From DATLFQ01 sp035540915 (GTDB lineage: Bacteria; Actinomycetota; Acidimicrobiia; Acidimicrobiales; GCA-2861595), in the NCBI GenBank assembly GCA_035540915.1, contig DATLFQ010000106.1, positions 1 through 15,323 on the forward strand: a DNA stretch of 15,323 bases. Direction: 5' to 3'. Made by a program: the position numbers and the translations under genes. This document shows positions 6,020 to 13,315 of this stretch, piece by piece; position 1 is the first letter of the stretch, and every line of letters begins with the position of its first letter. The notes under the pieces are model-generated. The model was not told the origin of the DNA. It ran no database searches and was given only the letters and a program-made list of their open reading frames with translations.

Positions 6020-7578
6020 CGCAGGGTCTTGCCGATGTTCGTGGCGTCCCCTGCGTCGTGGCCGTTGCCGCCGTTCTCGCCGTTGCCGTTCGAGACGGTC
6101 TTGGACCCGTACTTGGTGGTCAGCAGCACCGGCTGCAGGCCGGTGGCATTCGGGACGATGGTGGGCACGATGGCGCCGCTCAACTGCTCGCGCACCTGCT
6201 CGCGGTAGCCCACCGAGTTGTAGGCGCAGAACGGGATCAGCCGGCCGTCGGGGGTGATCTCCTCGACGCAGCACTTCATGAGCGCCTTCACGTTCAGCGT
6301 GTAGGGGTCCTGGAAGTCCTGGATCACCACCATGAAGGACTTGTCGGCGATGTCCTTGAGGGCCTCGGGCAGGTCGATGCCGCAGGTGGCGCACTCCAGC
6401 TGGCTGCTGGTGTTGCCGTCGCCGCCCGGCACGGCCGAGGCGCTCCACAGCTTCTCCAGGGCGCCGCGCACGCTCATGTCGGGCATCACCCGGTTGCTCA
6501 CGTAGTCGAGGTAGTCGTCCACCTCCACCAGGCGCGGGATGGGCACCACGGTGTCGCCGTCCACCAGCAGATAGGTGATCGACCGGCAGGTGGGGAAGCA
6601 GCACGGCACAGGCACGAAGTCCGACAGGCGGAACCAGTCGCTGCACTGGTCGGTGAGCCCGTGGATGATGTCGGCGTTCGTGAGCCGCTCCATCGGGTCG
6701 AACTCGATGTGGCGGCCCGAGTGGGTGACGGGCTGGTAAGCCACCGACCGCACGGCCGGGTGCTTGATGCCGAAGCGCAGGATGTCGCCGACCTCGTGCT
6801 CGTTCAGGCCCTTCTCAATGGCCGCCACCAGCGACACGCCCAGACCGAACTCGGCGCAGTTGTCCAGCGCCTTCTGCTTGGCCTCCCGCAGGTCGCGGCC
6901 CCGGATCTTGATGTGGGTCTCGGGGTCGAAGCCGTCGAACTGCATGTAGATGGTGGGCTTCAGCTCGGCCAGCTTGCGCACGAAGTTGCGGTCGTGGGCC
7001 AGGCGGATGCCGTTGGTGTTCAGCGTCACCATGTGGACGCCCTTGTCCTGGGCCATCTTGATGAAGTCCAGGATCTGGGGGTGGATGGTGGGCTCGCCCC
7101 CCGAGAACATCACGACCTCGGGCTCGCCCTCGGAGCGCACGAAGGCGTCCAGGCCGGCCTCGACCTGGTCCATGGTGAGCGAGAACCCGTCGGGTTGGTG
7201 GCCCGAGTCGGCGAAGCAGATGGGACAGTCCAGGTTGCAGCCGCTGTTGACCTCGATGATGCCGAGGCAGGCGTGCTGCTTGTGCTCGGGACACAGGCCG
7301 CAGTCCAGCGGGCAGCCGTCCTTGACCTCCGTCTGGGTCTCCAGCGGGTAGGTGCCGGGCTTGTTGTAGCGCATCGAGTTGAAGTACATCTCGGCGTCGC
7401 TGTAGAGCAGCGCCTCGAACTTGCCGTGCTCGGTGCAGCGCTTGCGGAGGAAGACCCGGTTGTCCTTGACGTTGACCTCGGCGTCGATGACGGTCTTGCA
7501 GACGGGGCAGATGCTCTTGGTGTACTCCAGGAAGACCTCGTCTCGGTCGACCTTCTGACGGGGCGGGGTCATCGTCAT
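6016..7578 (-). CDS. Radical SAM enzyme of the MJ0619 / tetraether-lipid-synthase (Tes) family
   Basis: This 520-aa iron-sulfur enzyme is very rich in cysteine. Residues 24-48 hold CPVC and a later RKRC that look like a metal-binding knuckle. CPLDCGLCPEHKQHAC (Cys89, 93, 96, 104) looks like an auxiliary cluster site, and GCNLDCPIC (Cys114, 118, 121) is the canonical CX3CX2C radical SAM site. FSGGEPTIHP (158-167) is the GGE SAM-binding motif. C-terminal cysteines at PCCFPTC (326-331), CATC (396-399), MKCC (436-437) and PFC (451) suggest further clusters. The order and wording match MJ0619-like proteins (COG1964), which include archaeal Tes and a proposed pterin C-methylase. The substrate here is unknown. 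The ATG is supported by AAGGAG 7 nt upstream. A Gly/Asn-rich tail (about 496-512) ends the protein. Confidence 0.9.
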   Translation of the reverse strand: MTMTPPRQKVDRDEVFLEYTKSICPVCKTVIDAEVNVKDNRVFLRKRCTEHGKFEALLYSDAEMYFNSMRYNKPGTYPLETQTEVKDGCPLDCGLCPEHKQHACLGIIEVNSGCNLDCPICFADSGHQPDGFSLTMDQVEAGLDAFVRSEGEPEVVMFSGGEPTIHPQILDFIKMAQDKGVHMVTLNTNGIRLAHDRNFVRKLAELKPTIYMQFDGFDPETHIKIRGRDLREAKQKALDNCAEFGLGVSLVAAIEKGLNEHEVGDILRFGIKHPAVRSVAYQPVTHSGRHIEFDPMERLTNADIIHGLTDQCSDWFRLSDFVPVPCCFPTCRSITYLLVDGDTVVPIPRLVEVDDYLDYVSNRVMPDMSVRGALEKLWSASAVPGGDGNTSSQLECATCGIDLPEALKDIADKSFMVVIQDFQDPYTLNVKALMKCCVEEITPDGRLIPFCAYNSVGYREQVREQLSGAIVPTIVPNATGLQPVLLTTKYGSKTVSNGNGENGGNGHDAGDATNIGKTLR

Positions 7579-7585
7579 GGACGGG

Positions 7586-7591
7586 CTCCTT
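7586..7591 (-). promoter_or_regulatory. Ribosome binding site of the radical SAM gene
   Basis: AAGGAG on the minus strand lies 7 nt before the ATG at 7578. It is one of the better-placed Shine-Dalgarno sites in the window, and it fixes the start against the in-frame ATG two codons later. Confidence 0.75.
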
Positions 7592-7624
7592 GAGGGGGCG
7601 GCTGCGACGGCGCGGGTCGGCCAG

Positions 7625-7652
7625 AACCTAGCAGCGCGGTTTACGGGGTCAG
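7625..7652 (-). promoter_or_regulatory. Possible promoter of the radical SAM / methyltransferase pair
   Basis: In the 78-bp gap after the NTF2-like gene, the minus strand reads CTGACC (7647-7652), a 16-nt spacer, then TAGGTT (7625-7630). The -10 fits TAnnnT and the -35 shares TGAC with TTGACA. Transcription would start about 40 nt before the ATG. This is a pattern match only; read-through from the upstream operon is equally possible. Confidence 0.35.
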
Positions 7653-7656
7653 AGCG

Positions 7657-8103
7657 TCAGGCGGACGTGGCCGGCAGCACGACGACCCGGCGCAGCCGGC
7701 CCGTCCCGTCCATTTCGATCCGGTCGACGCCGGCCAGCACCCTTCCGCCGTCGGCCGACCGCACCTCCCAGGAGAAGCGCAGCTCGCCTCCCTCCTCGCG
7801 GACCGGGCCGTCCCGCACCACCGTCGCGCCGGGCAGGAACTCGCGGGCCTCGGCGATGGCGGCATGGAGCGCGTCCCGGCCGGTCGCCGTGCCGGTCGGC
7901 CCGACGAAGACGCAGTCGGCCCCCACCGCCGAGGCCAGCCGCTCCCGCCGCACCTCCGGGTCGCCCTCGTTCCACGCCTCGACCCACGCCGCCACCGCCG
8001 CCTCGGCGGCCGCCGACGGCGATGGCGAACTTGGTGCCAGATCGCGCGCCCCGGCACGCGATATCGCACCACGTTCGGGGCGGGGGGCGGCGGGCTCGCT
8101 CAT
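7657..8103 (-). CDS. NTF2/SnoaL-like small domain protein
   Basis: This 148-aa protein has an Ala/Pro/Ser-rich N-terminal arm (residues 1-34). It is followed by one cone-shaped NTF2/SnoaL-like domain: AAVAAWVEAWNEGD, DCVFVGPTG, GRDALHAAIAEAREFLPGA and repeated short strands ending RVLAGVDRIEMDGTGRLRRVVVL. Proteins of this fold bind small hydrophobic ligands or act as isomerases and hydratases; no catalytic set can be assigned here. The ATG overlaps the TGA of the ligase gene as ATGA, so it is translationally coupled to it. It is probably the last gene of the rsbW-like/malQ/ligC operon. The low-complexity arm could mean the true start is further in, but the ATGA overlap argues for this one. 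Confidence 0.75.
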   Translation of the reverse strand: MSEPAAPRPERGAISRAGARDLAPSSPSPSAAAEAAVAAWVEAWNEGDPEVRRERLASAVGADCVFVGPTGTATGRDALHAAIAEAREFLPGATVVRDGPVREEGGELRFSWEVRSADGGRVLAGVDRIEMDGTGRLRRVVVLPATSA

Positions 8104-9137
8104 CGGGCGCCGAACACCGCAGCCAGCTCCTCGGGCGCCGACGTCTCCAGCTGGGCGTAGGTACAGCTCTCGGGGGTGCGTTCGGGGCGCCAGCGCCGGA
8201 AGGTGGTGGCGTGGCGGAACCGGTCGCCCTGCAGGTGGTCGTAGGCCACCTCGCACACCAGTTCCGGGCGCAGCGGCACGTAGGACCCGTCCCGGCCCGC
8301 GTTCCACCGGTTGGGCCCGCCCGGGCCCCGGCCGCCGAACACGTCCTGCCCCTCGCCGGCCAGGTAGGGCTGCAGCTCGCCCACCAGTTCGGCCCGGCGG
8401 GCCATGGTGAAGGAGGCGGTCACGCCCAGGTGGTGCAGCACGCCGTGCTCGTCGTACAGCCCCAGCAGCAGCGATCCGACCACCCCGCCGCTCTTGTGCC
8501 ACCGGAACCCGGCCACGACGCAGTCGGCCGTTCGCTCGTGCTTGATCTTCGTCATCACCCGCTTGTCCTCGCGATAGGGCAGGTCAATCGGCTTGGCCAC
8601 CACGCCGTCGAGGCCGGCGCCCTCGAAGCGGGTGAACCAGTCCTCGGCGACGGCCCGCTCCTCGGTGGCCGGCGTGAGGTGGACCGGCGGACCGGCCCCG
8701 GCCAGTGCCTCGACCAGCCGGGTCCTCCGCTCCCCGAGAGGCCGGGGCCGCAGGTCCTCGTCGCCCAGGGCCAGCAGGTCGAAGGCCACGAACGACGCCG
8801 GCATGGTGGCCGCCAGCATCGCCACCCGGGTCGCCGCCGGATGGATGCGCAGCTGCAGGGCATCGAAGTCCAGGCCCGACGGGCCAGCGATGACGATCTC
8901 GCCGTCCACCACGCAGCGAGGGGGCAGCTGGTCCCGCACCGCCTCGACGACGTCGGGGAAGTAGCGGGTGAGCGGCTTCTCGTTGCGGCTGCCCAACTCC
9001 ACCTCGTCGCCGTCCCGGAACACGATGCAGCGGAAGCCGTCCCACTTCGGCTCGTACAACACCCCACCCTCGGGCGGGAGCGCCCTGGCCGCCTTGGCGA
9101 GCATGGGAGACACCGGCGGCATCACCGGCAGGTCCAC
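8100..9137 (-). CDS. ligC: ATP-dependent DNA ligase, LigC type
   Basis: This 345-aa enzyme seals DNA nicks using ATP. It has an adenylation domain plus an OB-fold and no nuclease or polymerase extension, so it is LigC-like rather than LigD; mycobacterial LigC has similar length. Motif I is EPKWDGFR with Lys31 as the AMP-accepting residue. VDGEIVI (78-84) and FVAFDLLAL (116-124) supply the metal and base contacts. LDGVVAKP (176-183) is motif IV, and MTKIKHERTADCVV carries the motif V lysines (197, 199). The OB-fold includes GSLLLGLYDE and the terminal RFRHATTFRRWRPERTP. The GTG at 9137 is chosen because GGAG (9144-9147) sits 6 nt upstream, inside the malQ 3' end, and because related proteins begin with DLPVMPPVSPMLA. 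Such ligases act in stationary-phase and base-excision repair. No Ku gene is visible. Confidence 0.92.
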   Translation of the reverse strand: MDLPVMPPVSPMLAKAARALPPEGGVLYEPKWDGFRCIVFRDGDEVELGSRNEKPLTRYFPDVVEAVRDQLPPRCVVDGEIVIAGPSGLDFDALQLRIHPAATRVAMLAATMPASFVAFDLLALGDEDLRPRPLGERRTRLVEALAGAGPPVHLTPATEERAVAEDWFTRFEGAGLDGVVAKPIDLPYREDKRVMTKIKHERTADCVVAGFRWHKSGGVVGSLLLGLYDEHGVLHHLGVTASFTMARRAELVGELQPYLAGEGQDVFGGRGPGGPNRWNAGRDGSYVPLRPELVCEVAYDHLQGDRFRHATTFRRWRPERTPESCTYAQLETSAPEELAAVFGAR

Positions 9138-9139
9138 CG

Positions 9140-11020
9140 CTAGCTCCGGGCCCGGCCCACCGAGAGGGCCTCTACCACGGCCGACACCATGGCGTCCTCC
9201 TCGATCTCCTCCAGGGGCCGGGGCAGGGCCAGCGACCAGTTGGGGCGCCGATCGTTCGGCGCGCCGGGCATGTTGGGCCGCTCGGCCACGCCGAGGGCGT
9301 CGTCGAGGGTGGCCGCCACCACCGCGCTGGGCGCCTCCCCCAGCAGGCGGTGGGTGGCGACGACGACGTCGGGGACGCCGGCCCCGTCCGCCAGGCCGGT
9401 CCAGTGCCCCAGCCGGCCCCGGATGGCCATGGTGGCCTCCAGGTTGGGCGACAGGCCGAGCTCCTCCTGTTCCAGCAGGTCGTCGCCCGACCACAGCCCG
9501 GCGACGGTCGGCAGATCGTGGGTGGTGACGGCCGCCAGGGCCTGGGCCGGGAACTGCCGGGGCGGGACGTCCTCGAACCACACCAGGCGGTAGGAGAGCA
9601 CGCCGCGGTCGGCCAGCTGCTCGCGGACCATCGGCTCGACCGTGCCGAGGTCCTCGCCGACCACCCACGCCCCGGCCCGCCAGCTCTCCAGGGCGACGAT
9701 GCCGAGCAGGTCCTCCCAGGGATAGGCGACGTAGGCGCCGTCGGCCGGGCTGGCGCCCTCGGGAACCCAGAACAACCGGAACAGGCCCATGACGTGGTCG
9801 ATGCGCAGCCCGGCCGCGTGGCGGAAGCCGGCTCGCATCGTGCGGATGAACGGCTCGTAGGCCGCCTCCTGGAGGCGCCAGGGGTCGAACGGCGGTATGC
9901 CCCAGTCCTGGCCGGCGGCCGAGAACTCGTCGGGCGGCGCGCCCACCCGTACACCGGTGGCCAGGCAGTCCGACCACAGCCAGGCGTCGGCGCCCGCCGG
10001 GTCGACCCCGATGGCCAGGTCGGTGACGAGGCCGATGGCGGCGCCGGCGTGGGCCAGCTGGCGGTCCAGCAGCCACTGGGTCCACTGGTGGAACCGGATG
10101 CGGTCCCGGTGGGCGTCGACGAAGTCCAGCACGGCCGGGCTCTCGGGATGGCGGAGGGCCTCGGGCCAACGCTGCCAGGGTGCGCCGTGCTCGTCGGACA
10201 GCGCGCAGAAGGCTGCGTAGGCGGCGAGCGCCGGGCCCTCCTCGTCGCAGTAGCGATCGAAGCCGGGGTCACCCGGGAAGCGGGCCCACAGCAGCTCGAG
10301 CGCTTCCCGCTTGAGGGCCCACGCCGCGTCCCGGTCGATGGTGCGGTCGGCGTTGAGGGCCTGGCCGGCGGCGGCCAGGCGGTCCAGGTCCAGGGCGACC
10401 CCGGCGTCGCCGGCGCCGGGCAGCTCCTCGACCCGCAGGTAGATCGGGTTGCGGTAGCACCGGCTCGACGGGGAGTACGGGCTGGGCTGCTGGTCGCCGA
10501 CGGGCAGCGCGGCGTGGAGCGGGTTGACCAGCGCCATCGCCGCTCCCTGGCCCGCCGACCAGTGCCCGAGGCGGCGCAGGTCGGCCAGGTCGCCCACCCC
10601 CCAGCTCTGGTGGGACCGCGCCGCGTACAGCTGGACGGCCCACCCCCACTCGCGCAGGTCGGTCGGGAGGTGGCACCGCCCGGGCGTCACCACGAGCCGG
10701 CAACGGTGGCCGTCCTCCACCCGATGCAGCTCGTGGTAGCCGGGCGGAAGGTCGGGGGGCAGCGACCCCTCGACCTCGCTCTCGGTGCCGTTCTCGGTGC
10801 GCAGGTGCCAGCGCCCGGCCAGTACGGCGCCCGGGCCGGCCCGGGTCACCCACACGCGCCGGTCGGGGCCGGCCGACCCGGCCGGCCCGGGGTCGCTGCG
10901 ACCGTCCCCGGCCCCCATGGCGGCCAGCAGGGCGGACTGCGTCGAGCCGGGCACCTCGTGCCACCGGCCGCGGTCGTCGTGGTAGCCGGGCGCGATGCCC
11001 CACACCCCCGGGTCGGTCAT
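9140..11020 (-). CDS. malQ: 4-alpha-glucanotransferase (MalQ, GH77)
   Basis: This 626-aa cytoplasmic enzyme transfers maltooligosaccharide segments between alpha-1,4-glucans in glycogen and maltodextrin turnover. The N-terminal ~120 residues form a beta-rich extension beginning GVWGIAPGYHDDRGRWHEV, as in actinobacterial MalQ proteins. The GH77 barrel follows: SWGVGDLADLR (139-149), a YSPSSRCYRNPIYL loop (182-195), and nucleophile Asp408 in GLRIDHVMG. It also has acid/base Glu456 in VVGEDLGTVEP and transition-state Asp502 in TTHDLPTVAGLW. The length lies between short plant/bacterial forms (~500) and long actinobacterial ones (~700). The ATG has no convincing Shine-Dalgarno; TAGACC about 8 nt before the ATG could be a degenerate -10. 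The downstream ligase starts 2 bp after its stop. No other glycogen gene is in the window. Confidence 0.93.
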   Translation of the reverse strand: MTDPGVWGIAPGYHDDRGRWHEVPGSTQSALLAAMGAGDGRSDPGPAGSAGPDRRVWVTRAGPGAVLAGRWHLRTENGTESEVEGSLPPDLPPGYHELHRVEDGHRCRLVVTPGRCHLPTDLREWGWAVQLYAARSHQSWGVGDLADLRRLGHWSAGQGAAMALVNPLHAALPVGDQQPSPYSPSSRCYRNPIYLRVEELPGAGDAGVALDLDRLAAAGQALNADRTIDRDAAWALKREALELLWARFPGDPGFDRYCDEEGPALAAYAAFCALSDEHGAPWQRWPEALRHPESPAVLDFVDAHRDRIRFHQWTQWLLDRQLAHAGAAIGLVTDLAIGVDPAGADAWLWSDCLATGVRVGAPPDEFSAAGQDWGIPPFDPWRLQEAAYEPFIRTMRAGFRHAAGLRIDHVMGLFRLFWVPEGASPADGAYVAYPWEDLLGIVALESWRAGAWVVGEDLGTVEPMVREQLADRGVLSYRLVWFEDVPPRQFPAQALAAVTTHDLPTVAGLWSGDDLLEQEELGLSPNLEATMAIRGRLGHWTGLADGAGVPDVVVATHRLLGEAPSAVVAATLDDALGVAERPNMPGAPNDRRPNWSLALPRPLEEIEEDAMVSAVVEALSVGRARS

Positions 11021-11049
11021 GGCCCCTGGTCTACCGCACCCCCCTGCGT

Positions 11050-11484
11050 TCAGGGCGCAGACTCGGCGTCCTGACCGAGGACCTTCTCCATGCGGACACG
11101 GGTCCCGCCCGACGGCGTCACCGGCGACTCCAACTCGACGGTGGTCATCAGCTCGCGGATGATGCCGAGCCCGCGGCCCGAGACGTCCTCGTGCCCGGCG
11201 CGGTCCAGCGTCACGGAGTATGGGTCGAAGCCGACCCCGTCGTCCTCGACCTGCACCGTGACGGTGCTGTCGGTGATCTCGGCCCGCAGGCGGATGACAC
11301 CGTCGGCGCCGGCCGGGAAGGCGTGGCGGATCACGTTGCCGCAGGCCTCATCGAGCGCGAGGACCACGTCGGCGCGCTCGTCGGGACCGGAGCCGAGATC
11401 CTCCATGTACCCGTCGACGGCGCGCCGGGTCTTGGGAAGCATCCGGGCATCGGCCGGCAGTTCGAGTTGGAGGATGAGGCGCAT
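11050..11484 (-). CDS. RsbW-like anti-sigma factor / serine kinase (HATPase_c_2)
   Basis: This 144-aa single-domain GHKL ATPase resembles the RsbW/SpoIIAB group. Such proteins hold alternative sigma factors inactive and phosphorylate anti-anti-sigma factors. The N-box is DEACGNVIRHAF (45-56), G1 is DDGVGFDP (81-88) and G2 is GRGLGIIRELM (103-113). The ATG at 11484 is preferred to a GTG at 11547: the latter would overlap the divergent DUF72 start, and GAGGAG lies upstream of the ATG, though at a long 12-nt spacing. No partner STAS-domain protein, PP2C phosphatase or sigma factor gene is next to it, so its target is unknown. It is 29 bp upstream of malQ and probably cotranscribed with it. Confidence 0.85.
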   Translation of the reverse strand: MRLILQLELPADARMLPKTRRAVDGYMEDLGSGPDERADVVLALDEACGNVIRHAFPAGADGVIRLRAEITDSTVTVQVEDDGVGFDPYSVTLDRAGHEDVSGRGLGIIRELMTTVELESPVTPSGGTRVRMEKVLGQDAESAP

Positions 11485-11525
11485 CTGGGCTCGAGGCTCC
11501 TCGCAGGGTTGGATGACTCCACGCG

Positions 11526-11531
11526 TACCCT
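11526..11531 (+). promoter_or_regulatory. Candidate -10 element (TACCCT) for a leaderless DUF72 transcript
   Basis: TACCCT fits the actinobacterial -10 pattern TAnnnT and lies 9 nt before the GTG at 11541. Transcription from it would begin at or next to the start codon. There is no Shine-Dalgarno before that GTG and no clear -35 box. The same hexamer precedes the GTG of the RecB-like gene at 13316. Confidence 0.45.
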
Positions 11532-11540
11532 TGCCGGTCG

Positions 11541-12437
11541 GTGACAAACGGTGCGCCCGGTCCGATCCTGGTCGGCGCCTCGTCGTGGTCGGCGCGATCC
11601 CTCGTCCACGACAGCGACTGGTACCCCCGCCGCACGATGCGAGCGGCCGAGCGGATGGCCTTCTACGCCGAGCGATTTCGCCTGGTCGAGCTGGACGTGA
11701 CCGCCCGATTTCCTCCGACGCCAGAACTGTGCCGGCAATGGGCCGAGCGCACGCCGGCCGGCTTCGTCTTCGACCTGCAGGCCTGGTCGCTGCTGACCGG
11801 TGCCGCCACCTTTCCCGAGTCGCTGTGGCCGGACCTCCACGACGAAGTGAAGCCCGAGGCCCGGGACCGGCCGCGCCTCTATGCCGGCCACCTCACAGCC
11901 GCCGGGCGCGACGAGGCGTGGACCCGCTTCGCCCACGCCGTGGACCCGCTGGTGACCGCCGGTCGCCTGGGCGCAATCCTGCTCCGCTATCCGTGGTGGC
12001 TCAAACCGGGCGCCACCGCCGAGGCACTGCTGGCCGAAGCCCGGGCCCGCCTGCCGGGCCTCCGTCTCGCCGCCGAGCTGCCCAACGCCAGGTGGCTGGC
12101 CGAGGACCAGCGCGAGGCGACGCTGGCGCTCCTCGAGGACTTGGACGTGGCGTTCGTCTGCGTGGACAGGGGCGAGGAGGCGGCGGTCGTGGCGAGCACC
12201 ACTGATCTGGCAGTGGTCCGCCTGAGCGGCCGGGGCAGCGAGGACCCGGCCGCCTACCGCTACTCGCCGACAGAGCTGGCCTCGTGGGCGGGGCGGGTGC
12301 GGGCGCTGGCCGCCGGTGGCGAGGAGGTGCACGTGCTGTTCGCCAACACCTTCCGGGACCTCGCCGTCACCAACGCGGCCGACTTCGACCGGCTGGTCCA
12401 CCCGCCCGCCGCCGGCGGTAGCGTGCCTGCCTCGTGA
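11541..12437 (+). CDS. DUF72 family protein (YecE-like)
   Basis: This 298-aa protein belongs to the DUF72 family, which has a TIM-barrel-like fold and no settled biochemical role. The family start LVGASSWSARSLVHDSDWYPR is clear. Next come AERMAFYAERFRLVELDVTARFPPTPELCRQWAERTPAGFVFDLQAW, a central strand GAILLRYPWW, ELPNARWL and the C-terminal HVLFANTFRDLAVTNAADF. The usual family opening is a GxxGW..W..FYP motif; here it is GASSW...DWYP. The usual N.......A..NA.......L ending is kept as NTFRDLAVTNAADFDRL. The GTG start is apparently leaderless. It is coupled to the next gene by a GTGA overlap. DUF72 genes are often found near nuclease and repair genes, but no function should be inferred from that alone. 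Confidence 0.85.
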   Translation: MTNGAPGPILVGASSWSARSLVHDSDWYPRRTMRAAERMAFYAERFRLVELDVTARFPPTPELCRQWAERTPAGFVFDLQAWSLLTGAATFPESLWPDLHDEVKPEARDRPRLYAGHLTAAGRDEAWTRFAHAVDPLVTAGRLGAILLRYPWWLKPGATAEALLAEARARLPGLRLAAELPNARWLAEDQREATLALLEDLDVAFVCVDRGEEAAVVASTTDLAVVRLSGRGSEDPAAYRYSPTELASWAGRVRALAAGGEEVHVLFANTFRDLAVTNAADFDRLVHPPAAGGSVPAS

Positions 12438-13267
12438 CGGCCTCGCTGGTGGTGCACGACCTGGGCGGTCGCGGCCCCACCCTGGTCATGGTCCATGCCA
12501 CCGGCCTGCACGGTCGGGTCTGGGCGCCGGTGGCGTCCCACCTCTCCGGGCGCTTTCGGTGCCTCGCCCCCGACCTGCGGGCGCACGGCGAGTCGCCCGC
12601 AGGCGGGGACGCCGCGGATGGGGCCGGGTCACGGACCGCCGTGGCCTGGCCGGACCTGGCCGCCGATCTCCTGGCCGCCGTCGAGCACCTGCCCCCTCCC
12701 GTCTTCGGCCTGGGCCACTCGCTCGGTGCCACGCTGCTCCTGCTGGCCGAGGAGGCGCGGCCTGCCACGTTCGCCGGCCTGTACTGCATCGAGCCGATCG
12801 GCACCGCGTCCGACGATCCGCCTCCGCCCGACCGGAACCACCCGATGGCGACCCGGGCGGCGGCACGGCGCGATCTCTTCGCCAGCCGAGACGAGGCTCG
12901 GGCCACGTACGCAGCCAAGCCGCCCTTCTCCTCGGTCGACCCCGGCACCCTCGCCGCCTACGTGGAGCACGGCTTCGAGGACACGGCCGACGGGCGGGTC
13001 AGGCTGCGCTGCCGGCCGGCCGACGAGGCCGCCGTCTTCGCGACCGGGCTGTCGCATCCGGTCTACCGGGACCTGGGCCTGGTCGCCGCACCGGTCGTCC
13101 TCGCCGTCGGCGGCGCATCCTCCACCGTAACCGCCGAGGCGATGGGTGCATGGGCGGCCCGCCTGGGCCGGTGCCGGGTCGAGGTGCTTCCCGGCCTGGG
13201 GCACTTCGCCCCCCTGGAGGATCCCGCTGCGGTCGCCGCCGCCGTCGCCGCCGCCTACGCGACCTGA
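12434..13267 (+). CDS. Alpha/beta-fold hydrolase
   Basis: This 277-aa cytoplasmic alpha/beta hydrolase has an oxyanion-hole segment VMVHATGLHGRVW (18-30), APDLRAHGES (45-54) and the nucleophile elbow GHSLG with Ser96. The C-terminal catalytic His257 lies in LGHFAPLEDP. The catalytic acid is probably Glu120, in CIEPIG right after the strand following the elbow, rather than the usual late Asp; the VVLAVGGASS strand (221-230) has no Asp at the standard place. A cap of roughly residues 125-200 is rich in Asp, Arg and Pro. The GTG overlaps the DUF72 stop (GTGA), so the two are cotranslated. The substrate is unknown; esterase, lactonase or peroxidase-type activities are all possible within the family. 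Confidence 0.85.
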   Translation: MTASLVVHDLGGRGPTLVMVHATGLHGRVWAPVASHLSGRFRCLAPDLRAHGESPAGGDAADGAGSRTAVAWPDLAADLLAAVEHLPPPVFGLGHSLGATLLLLAEEARPATFAGLYCIEPIGTASDDPPPPDRNHPMATRAAARRDLFASRDEARATYAAKPPFSSVDPGTLAAYVEHGFEDTADGRVRLRCRPADEAAVFATGLSHPVYRDLGLVAAPVVLAVGGASSTVTAEAMGAWAARLGRCRVEVLPGLGHFAPLEDPAAVAAAVAAAYAT

Positions 13268-13303
13268 CGGGCGAGGGTCCCCGTCGATGTCACACTCCCG
13301 CTC

Positions 13304-13309
13304 TACCCT
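13304..13309 (+). promoter_or_regulatory. Candidate -10 element (TACCCT) for a leaderless RecB-like transcript
   Basis: TACCCT, matching TAnnnT, lies 6 nt before the GTG at 13316, in the 48-bp gap after the hydrolase gene. No Shine-Dalgarno fits between them, so the message probably begins at the GTG. No convincing -35 box is visible. Confidence 0.45.
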
Positions 13310-13315
13310 GGCGGC

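Noticed and set aside
6058..7593. A 511-codon open frame on the plus strand opposite the radical SAM gene.
   Set aside because: It is an antisense shadow of a clearly conserved gene. Its translation is low-complexity Val/Leu/Asp/His-rich with no motif, as expected in very GC-rich DNA.
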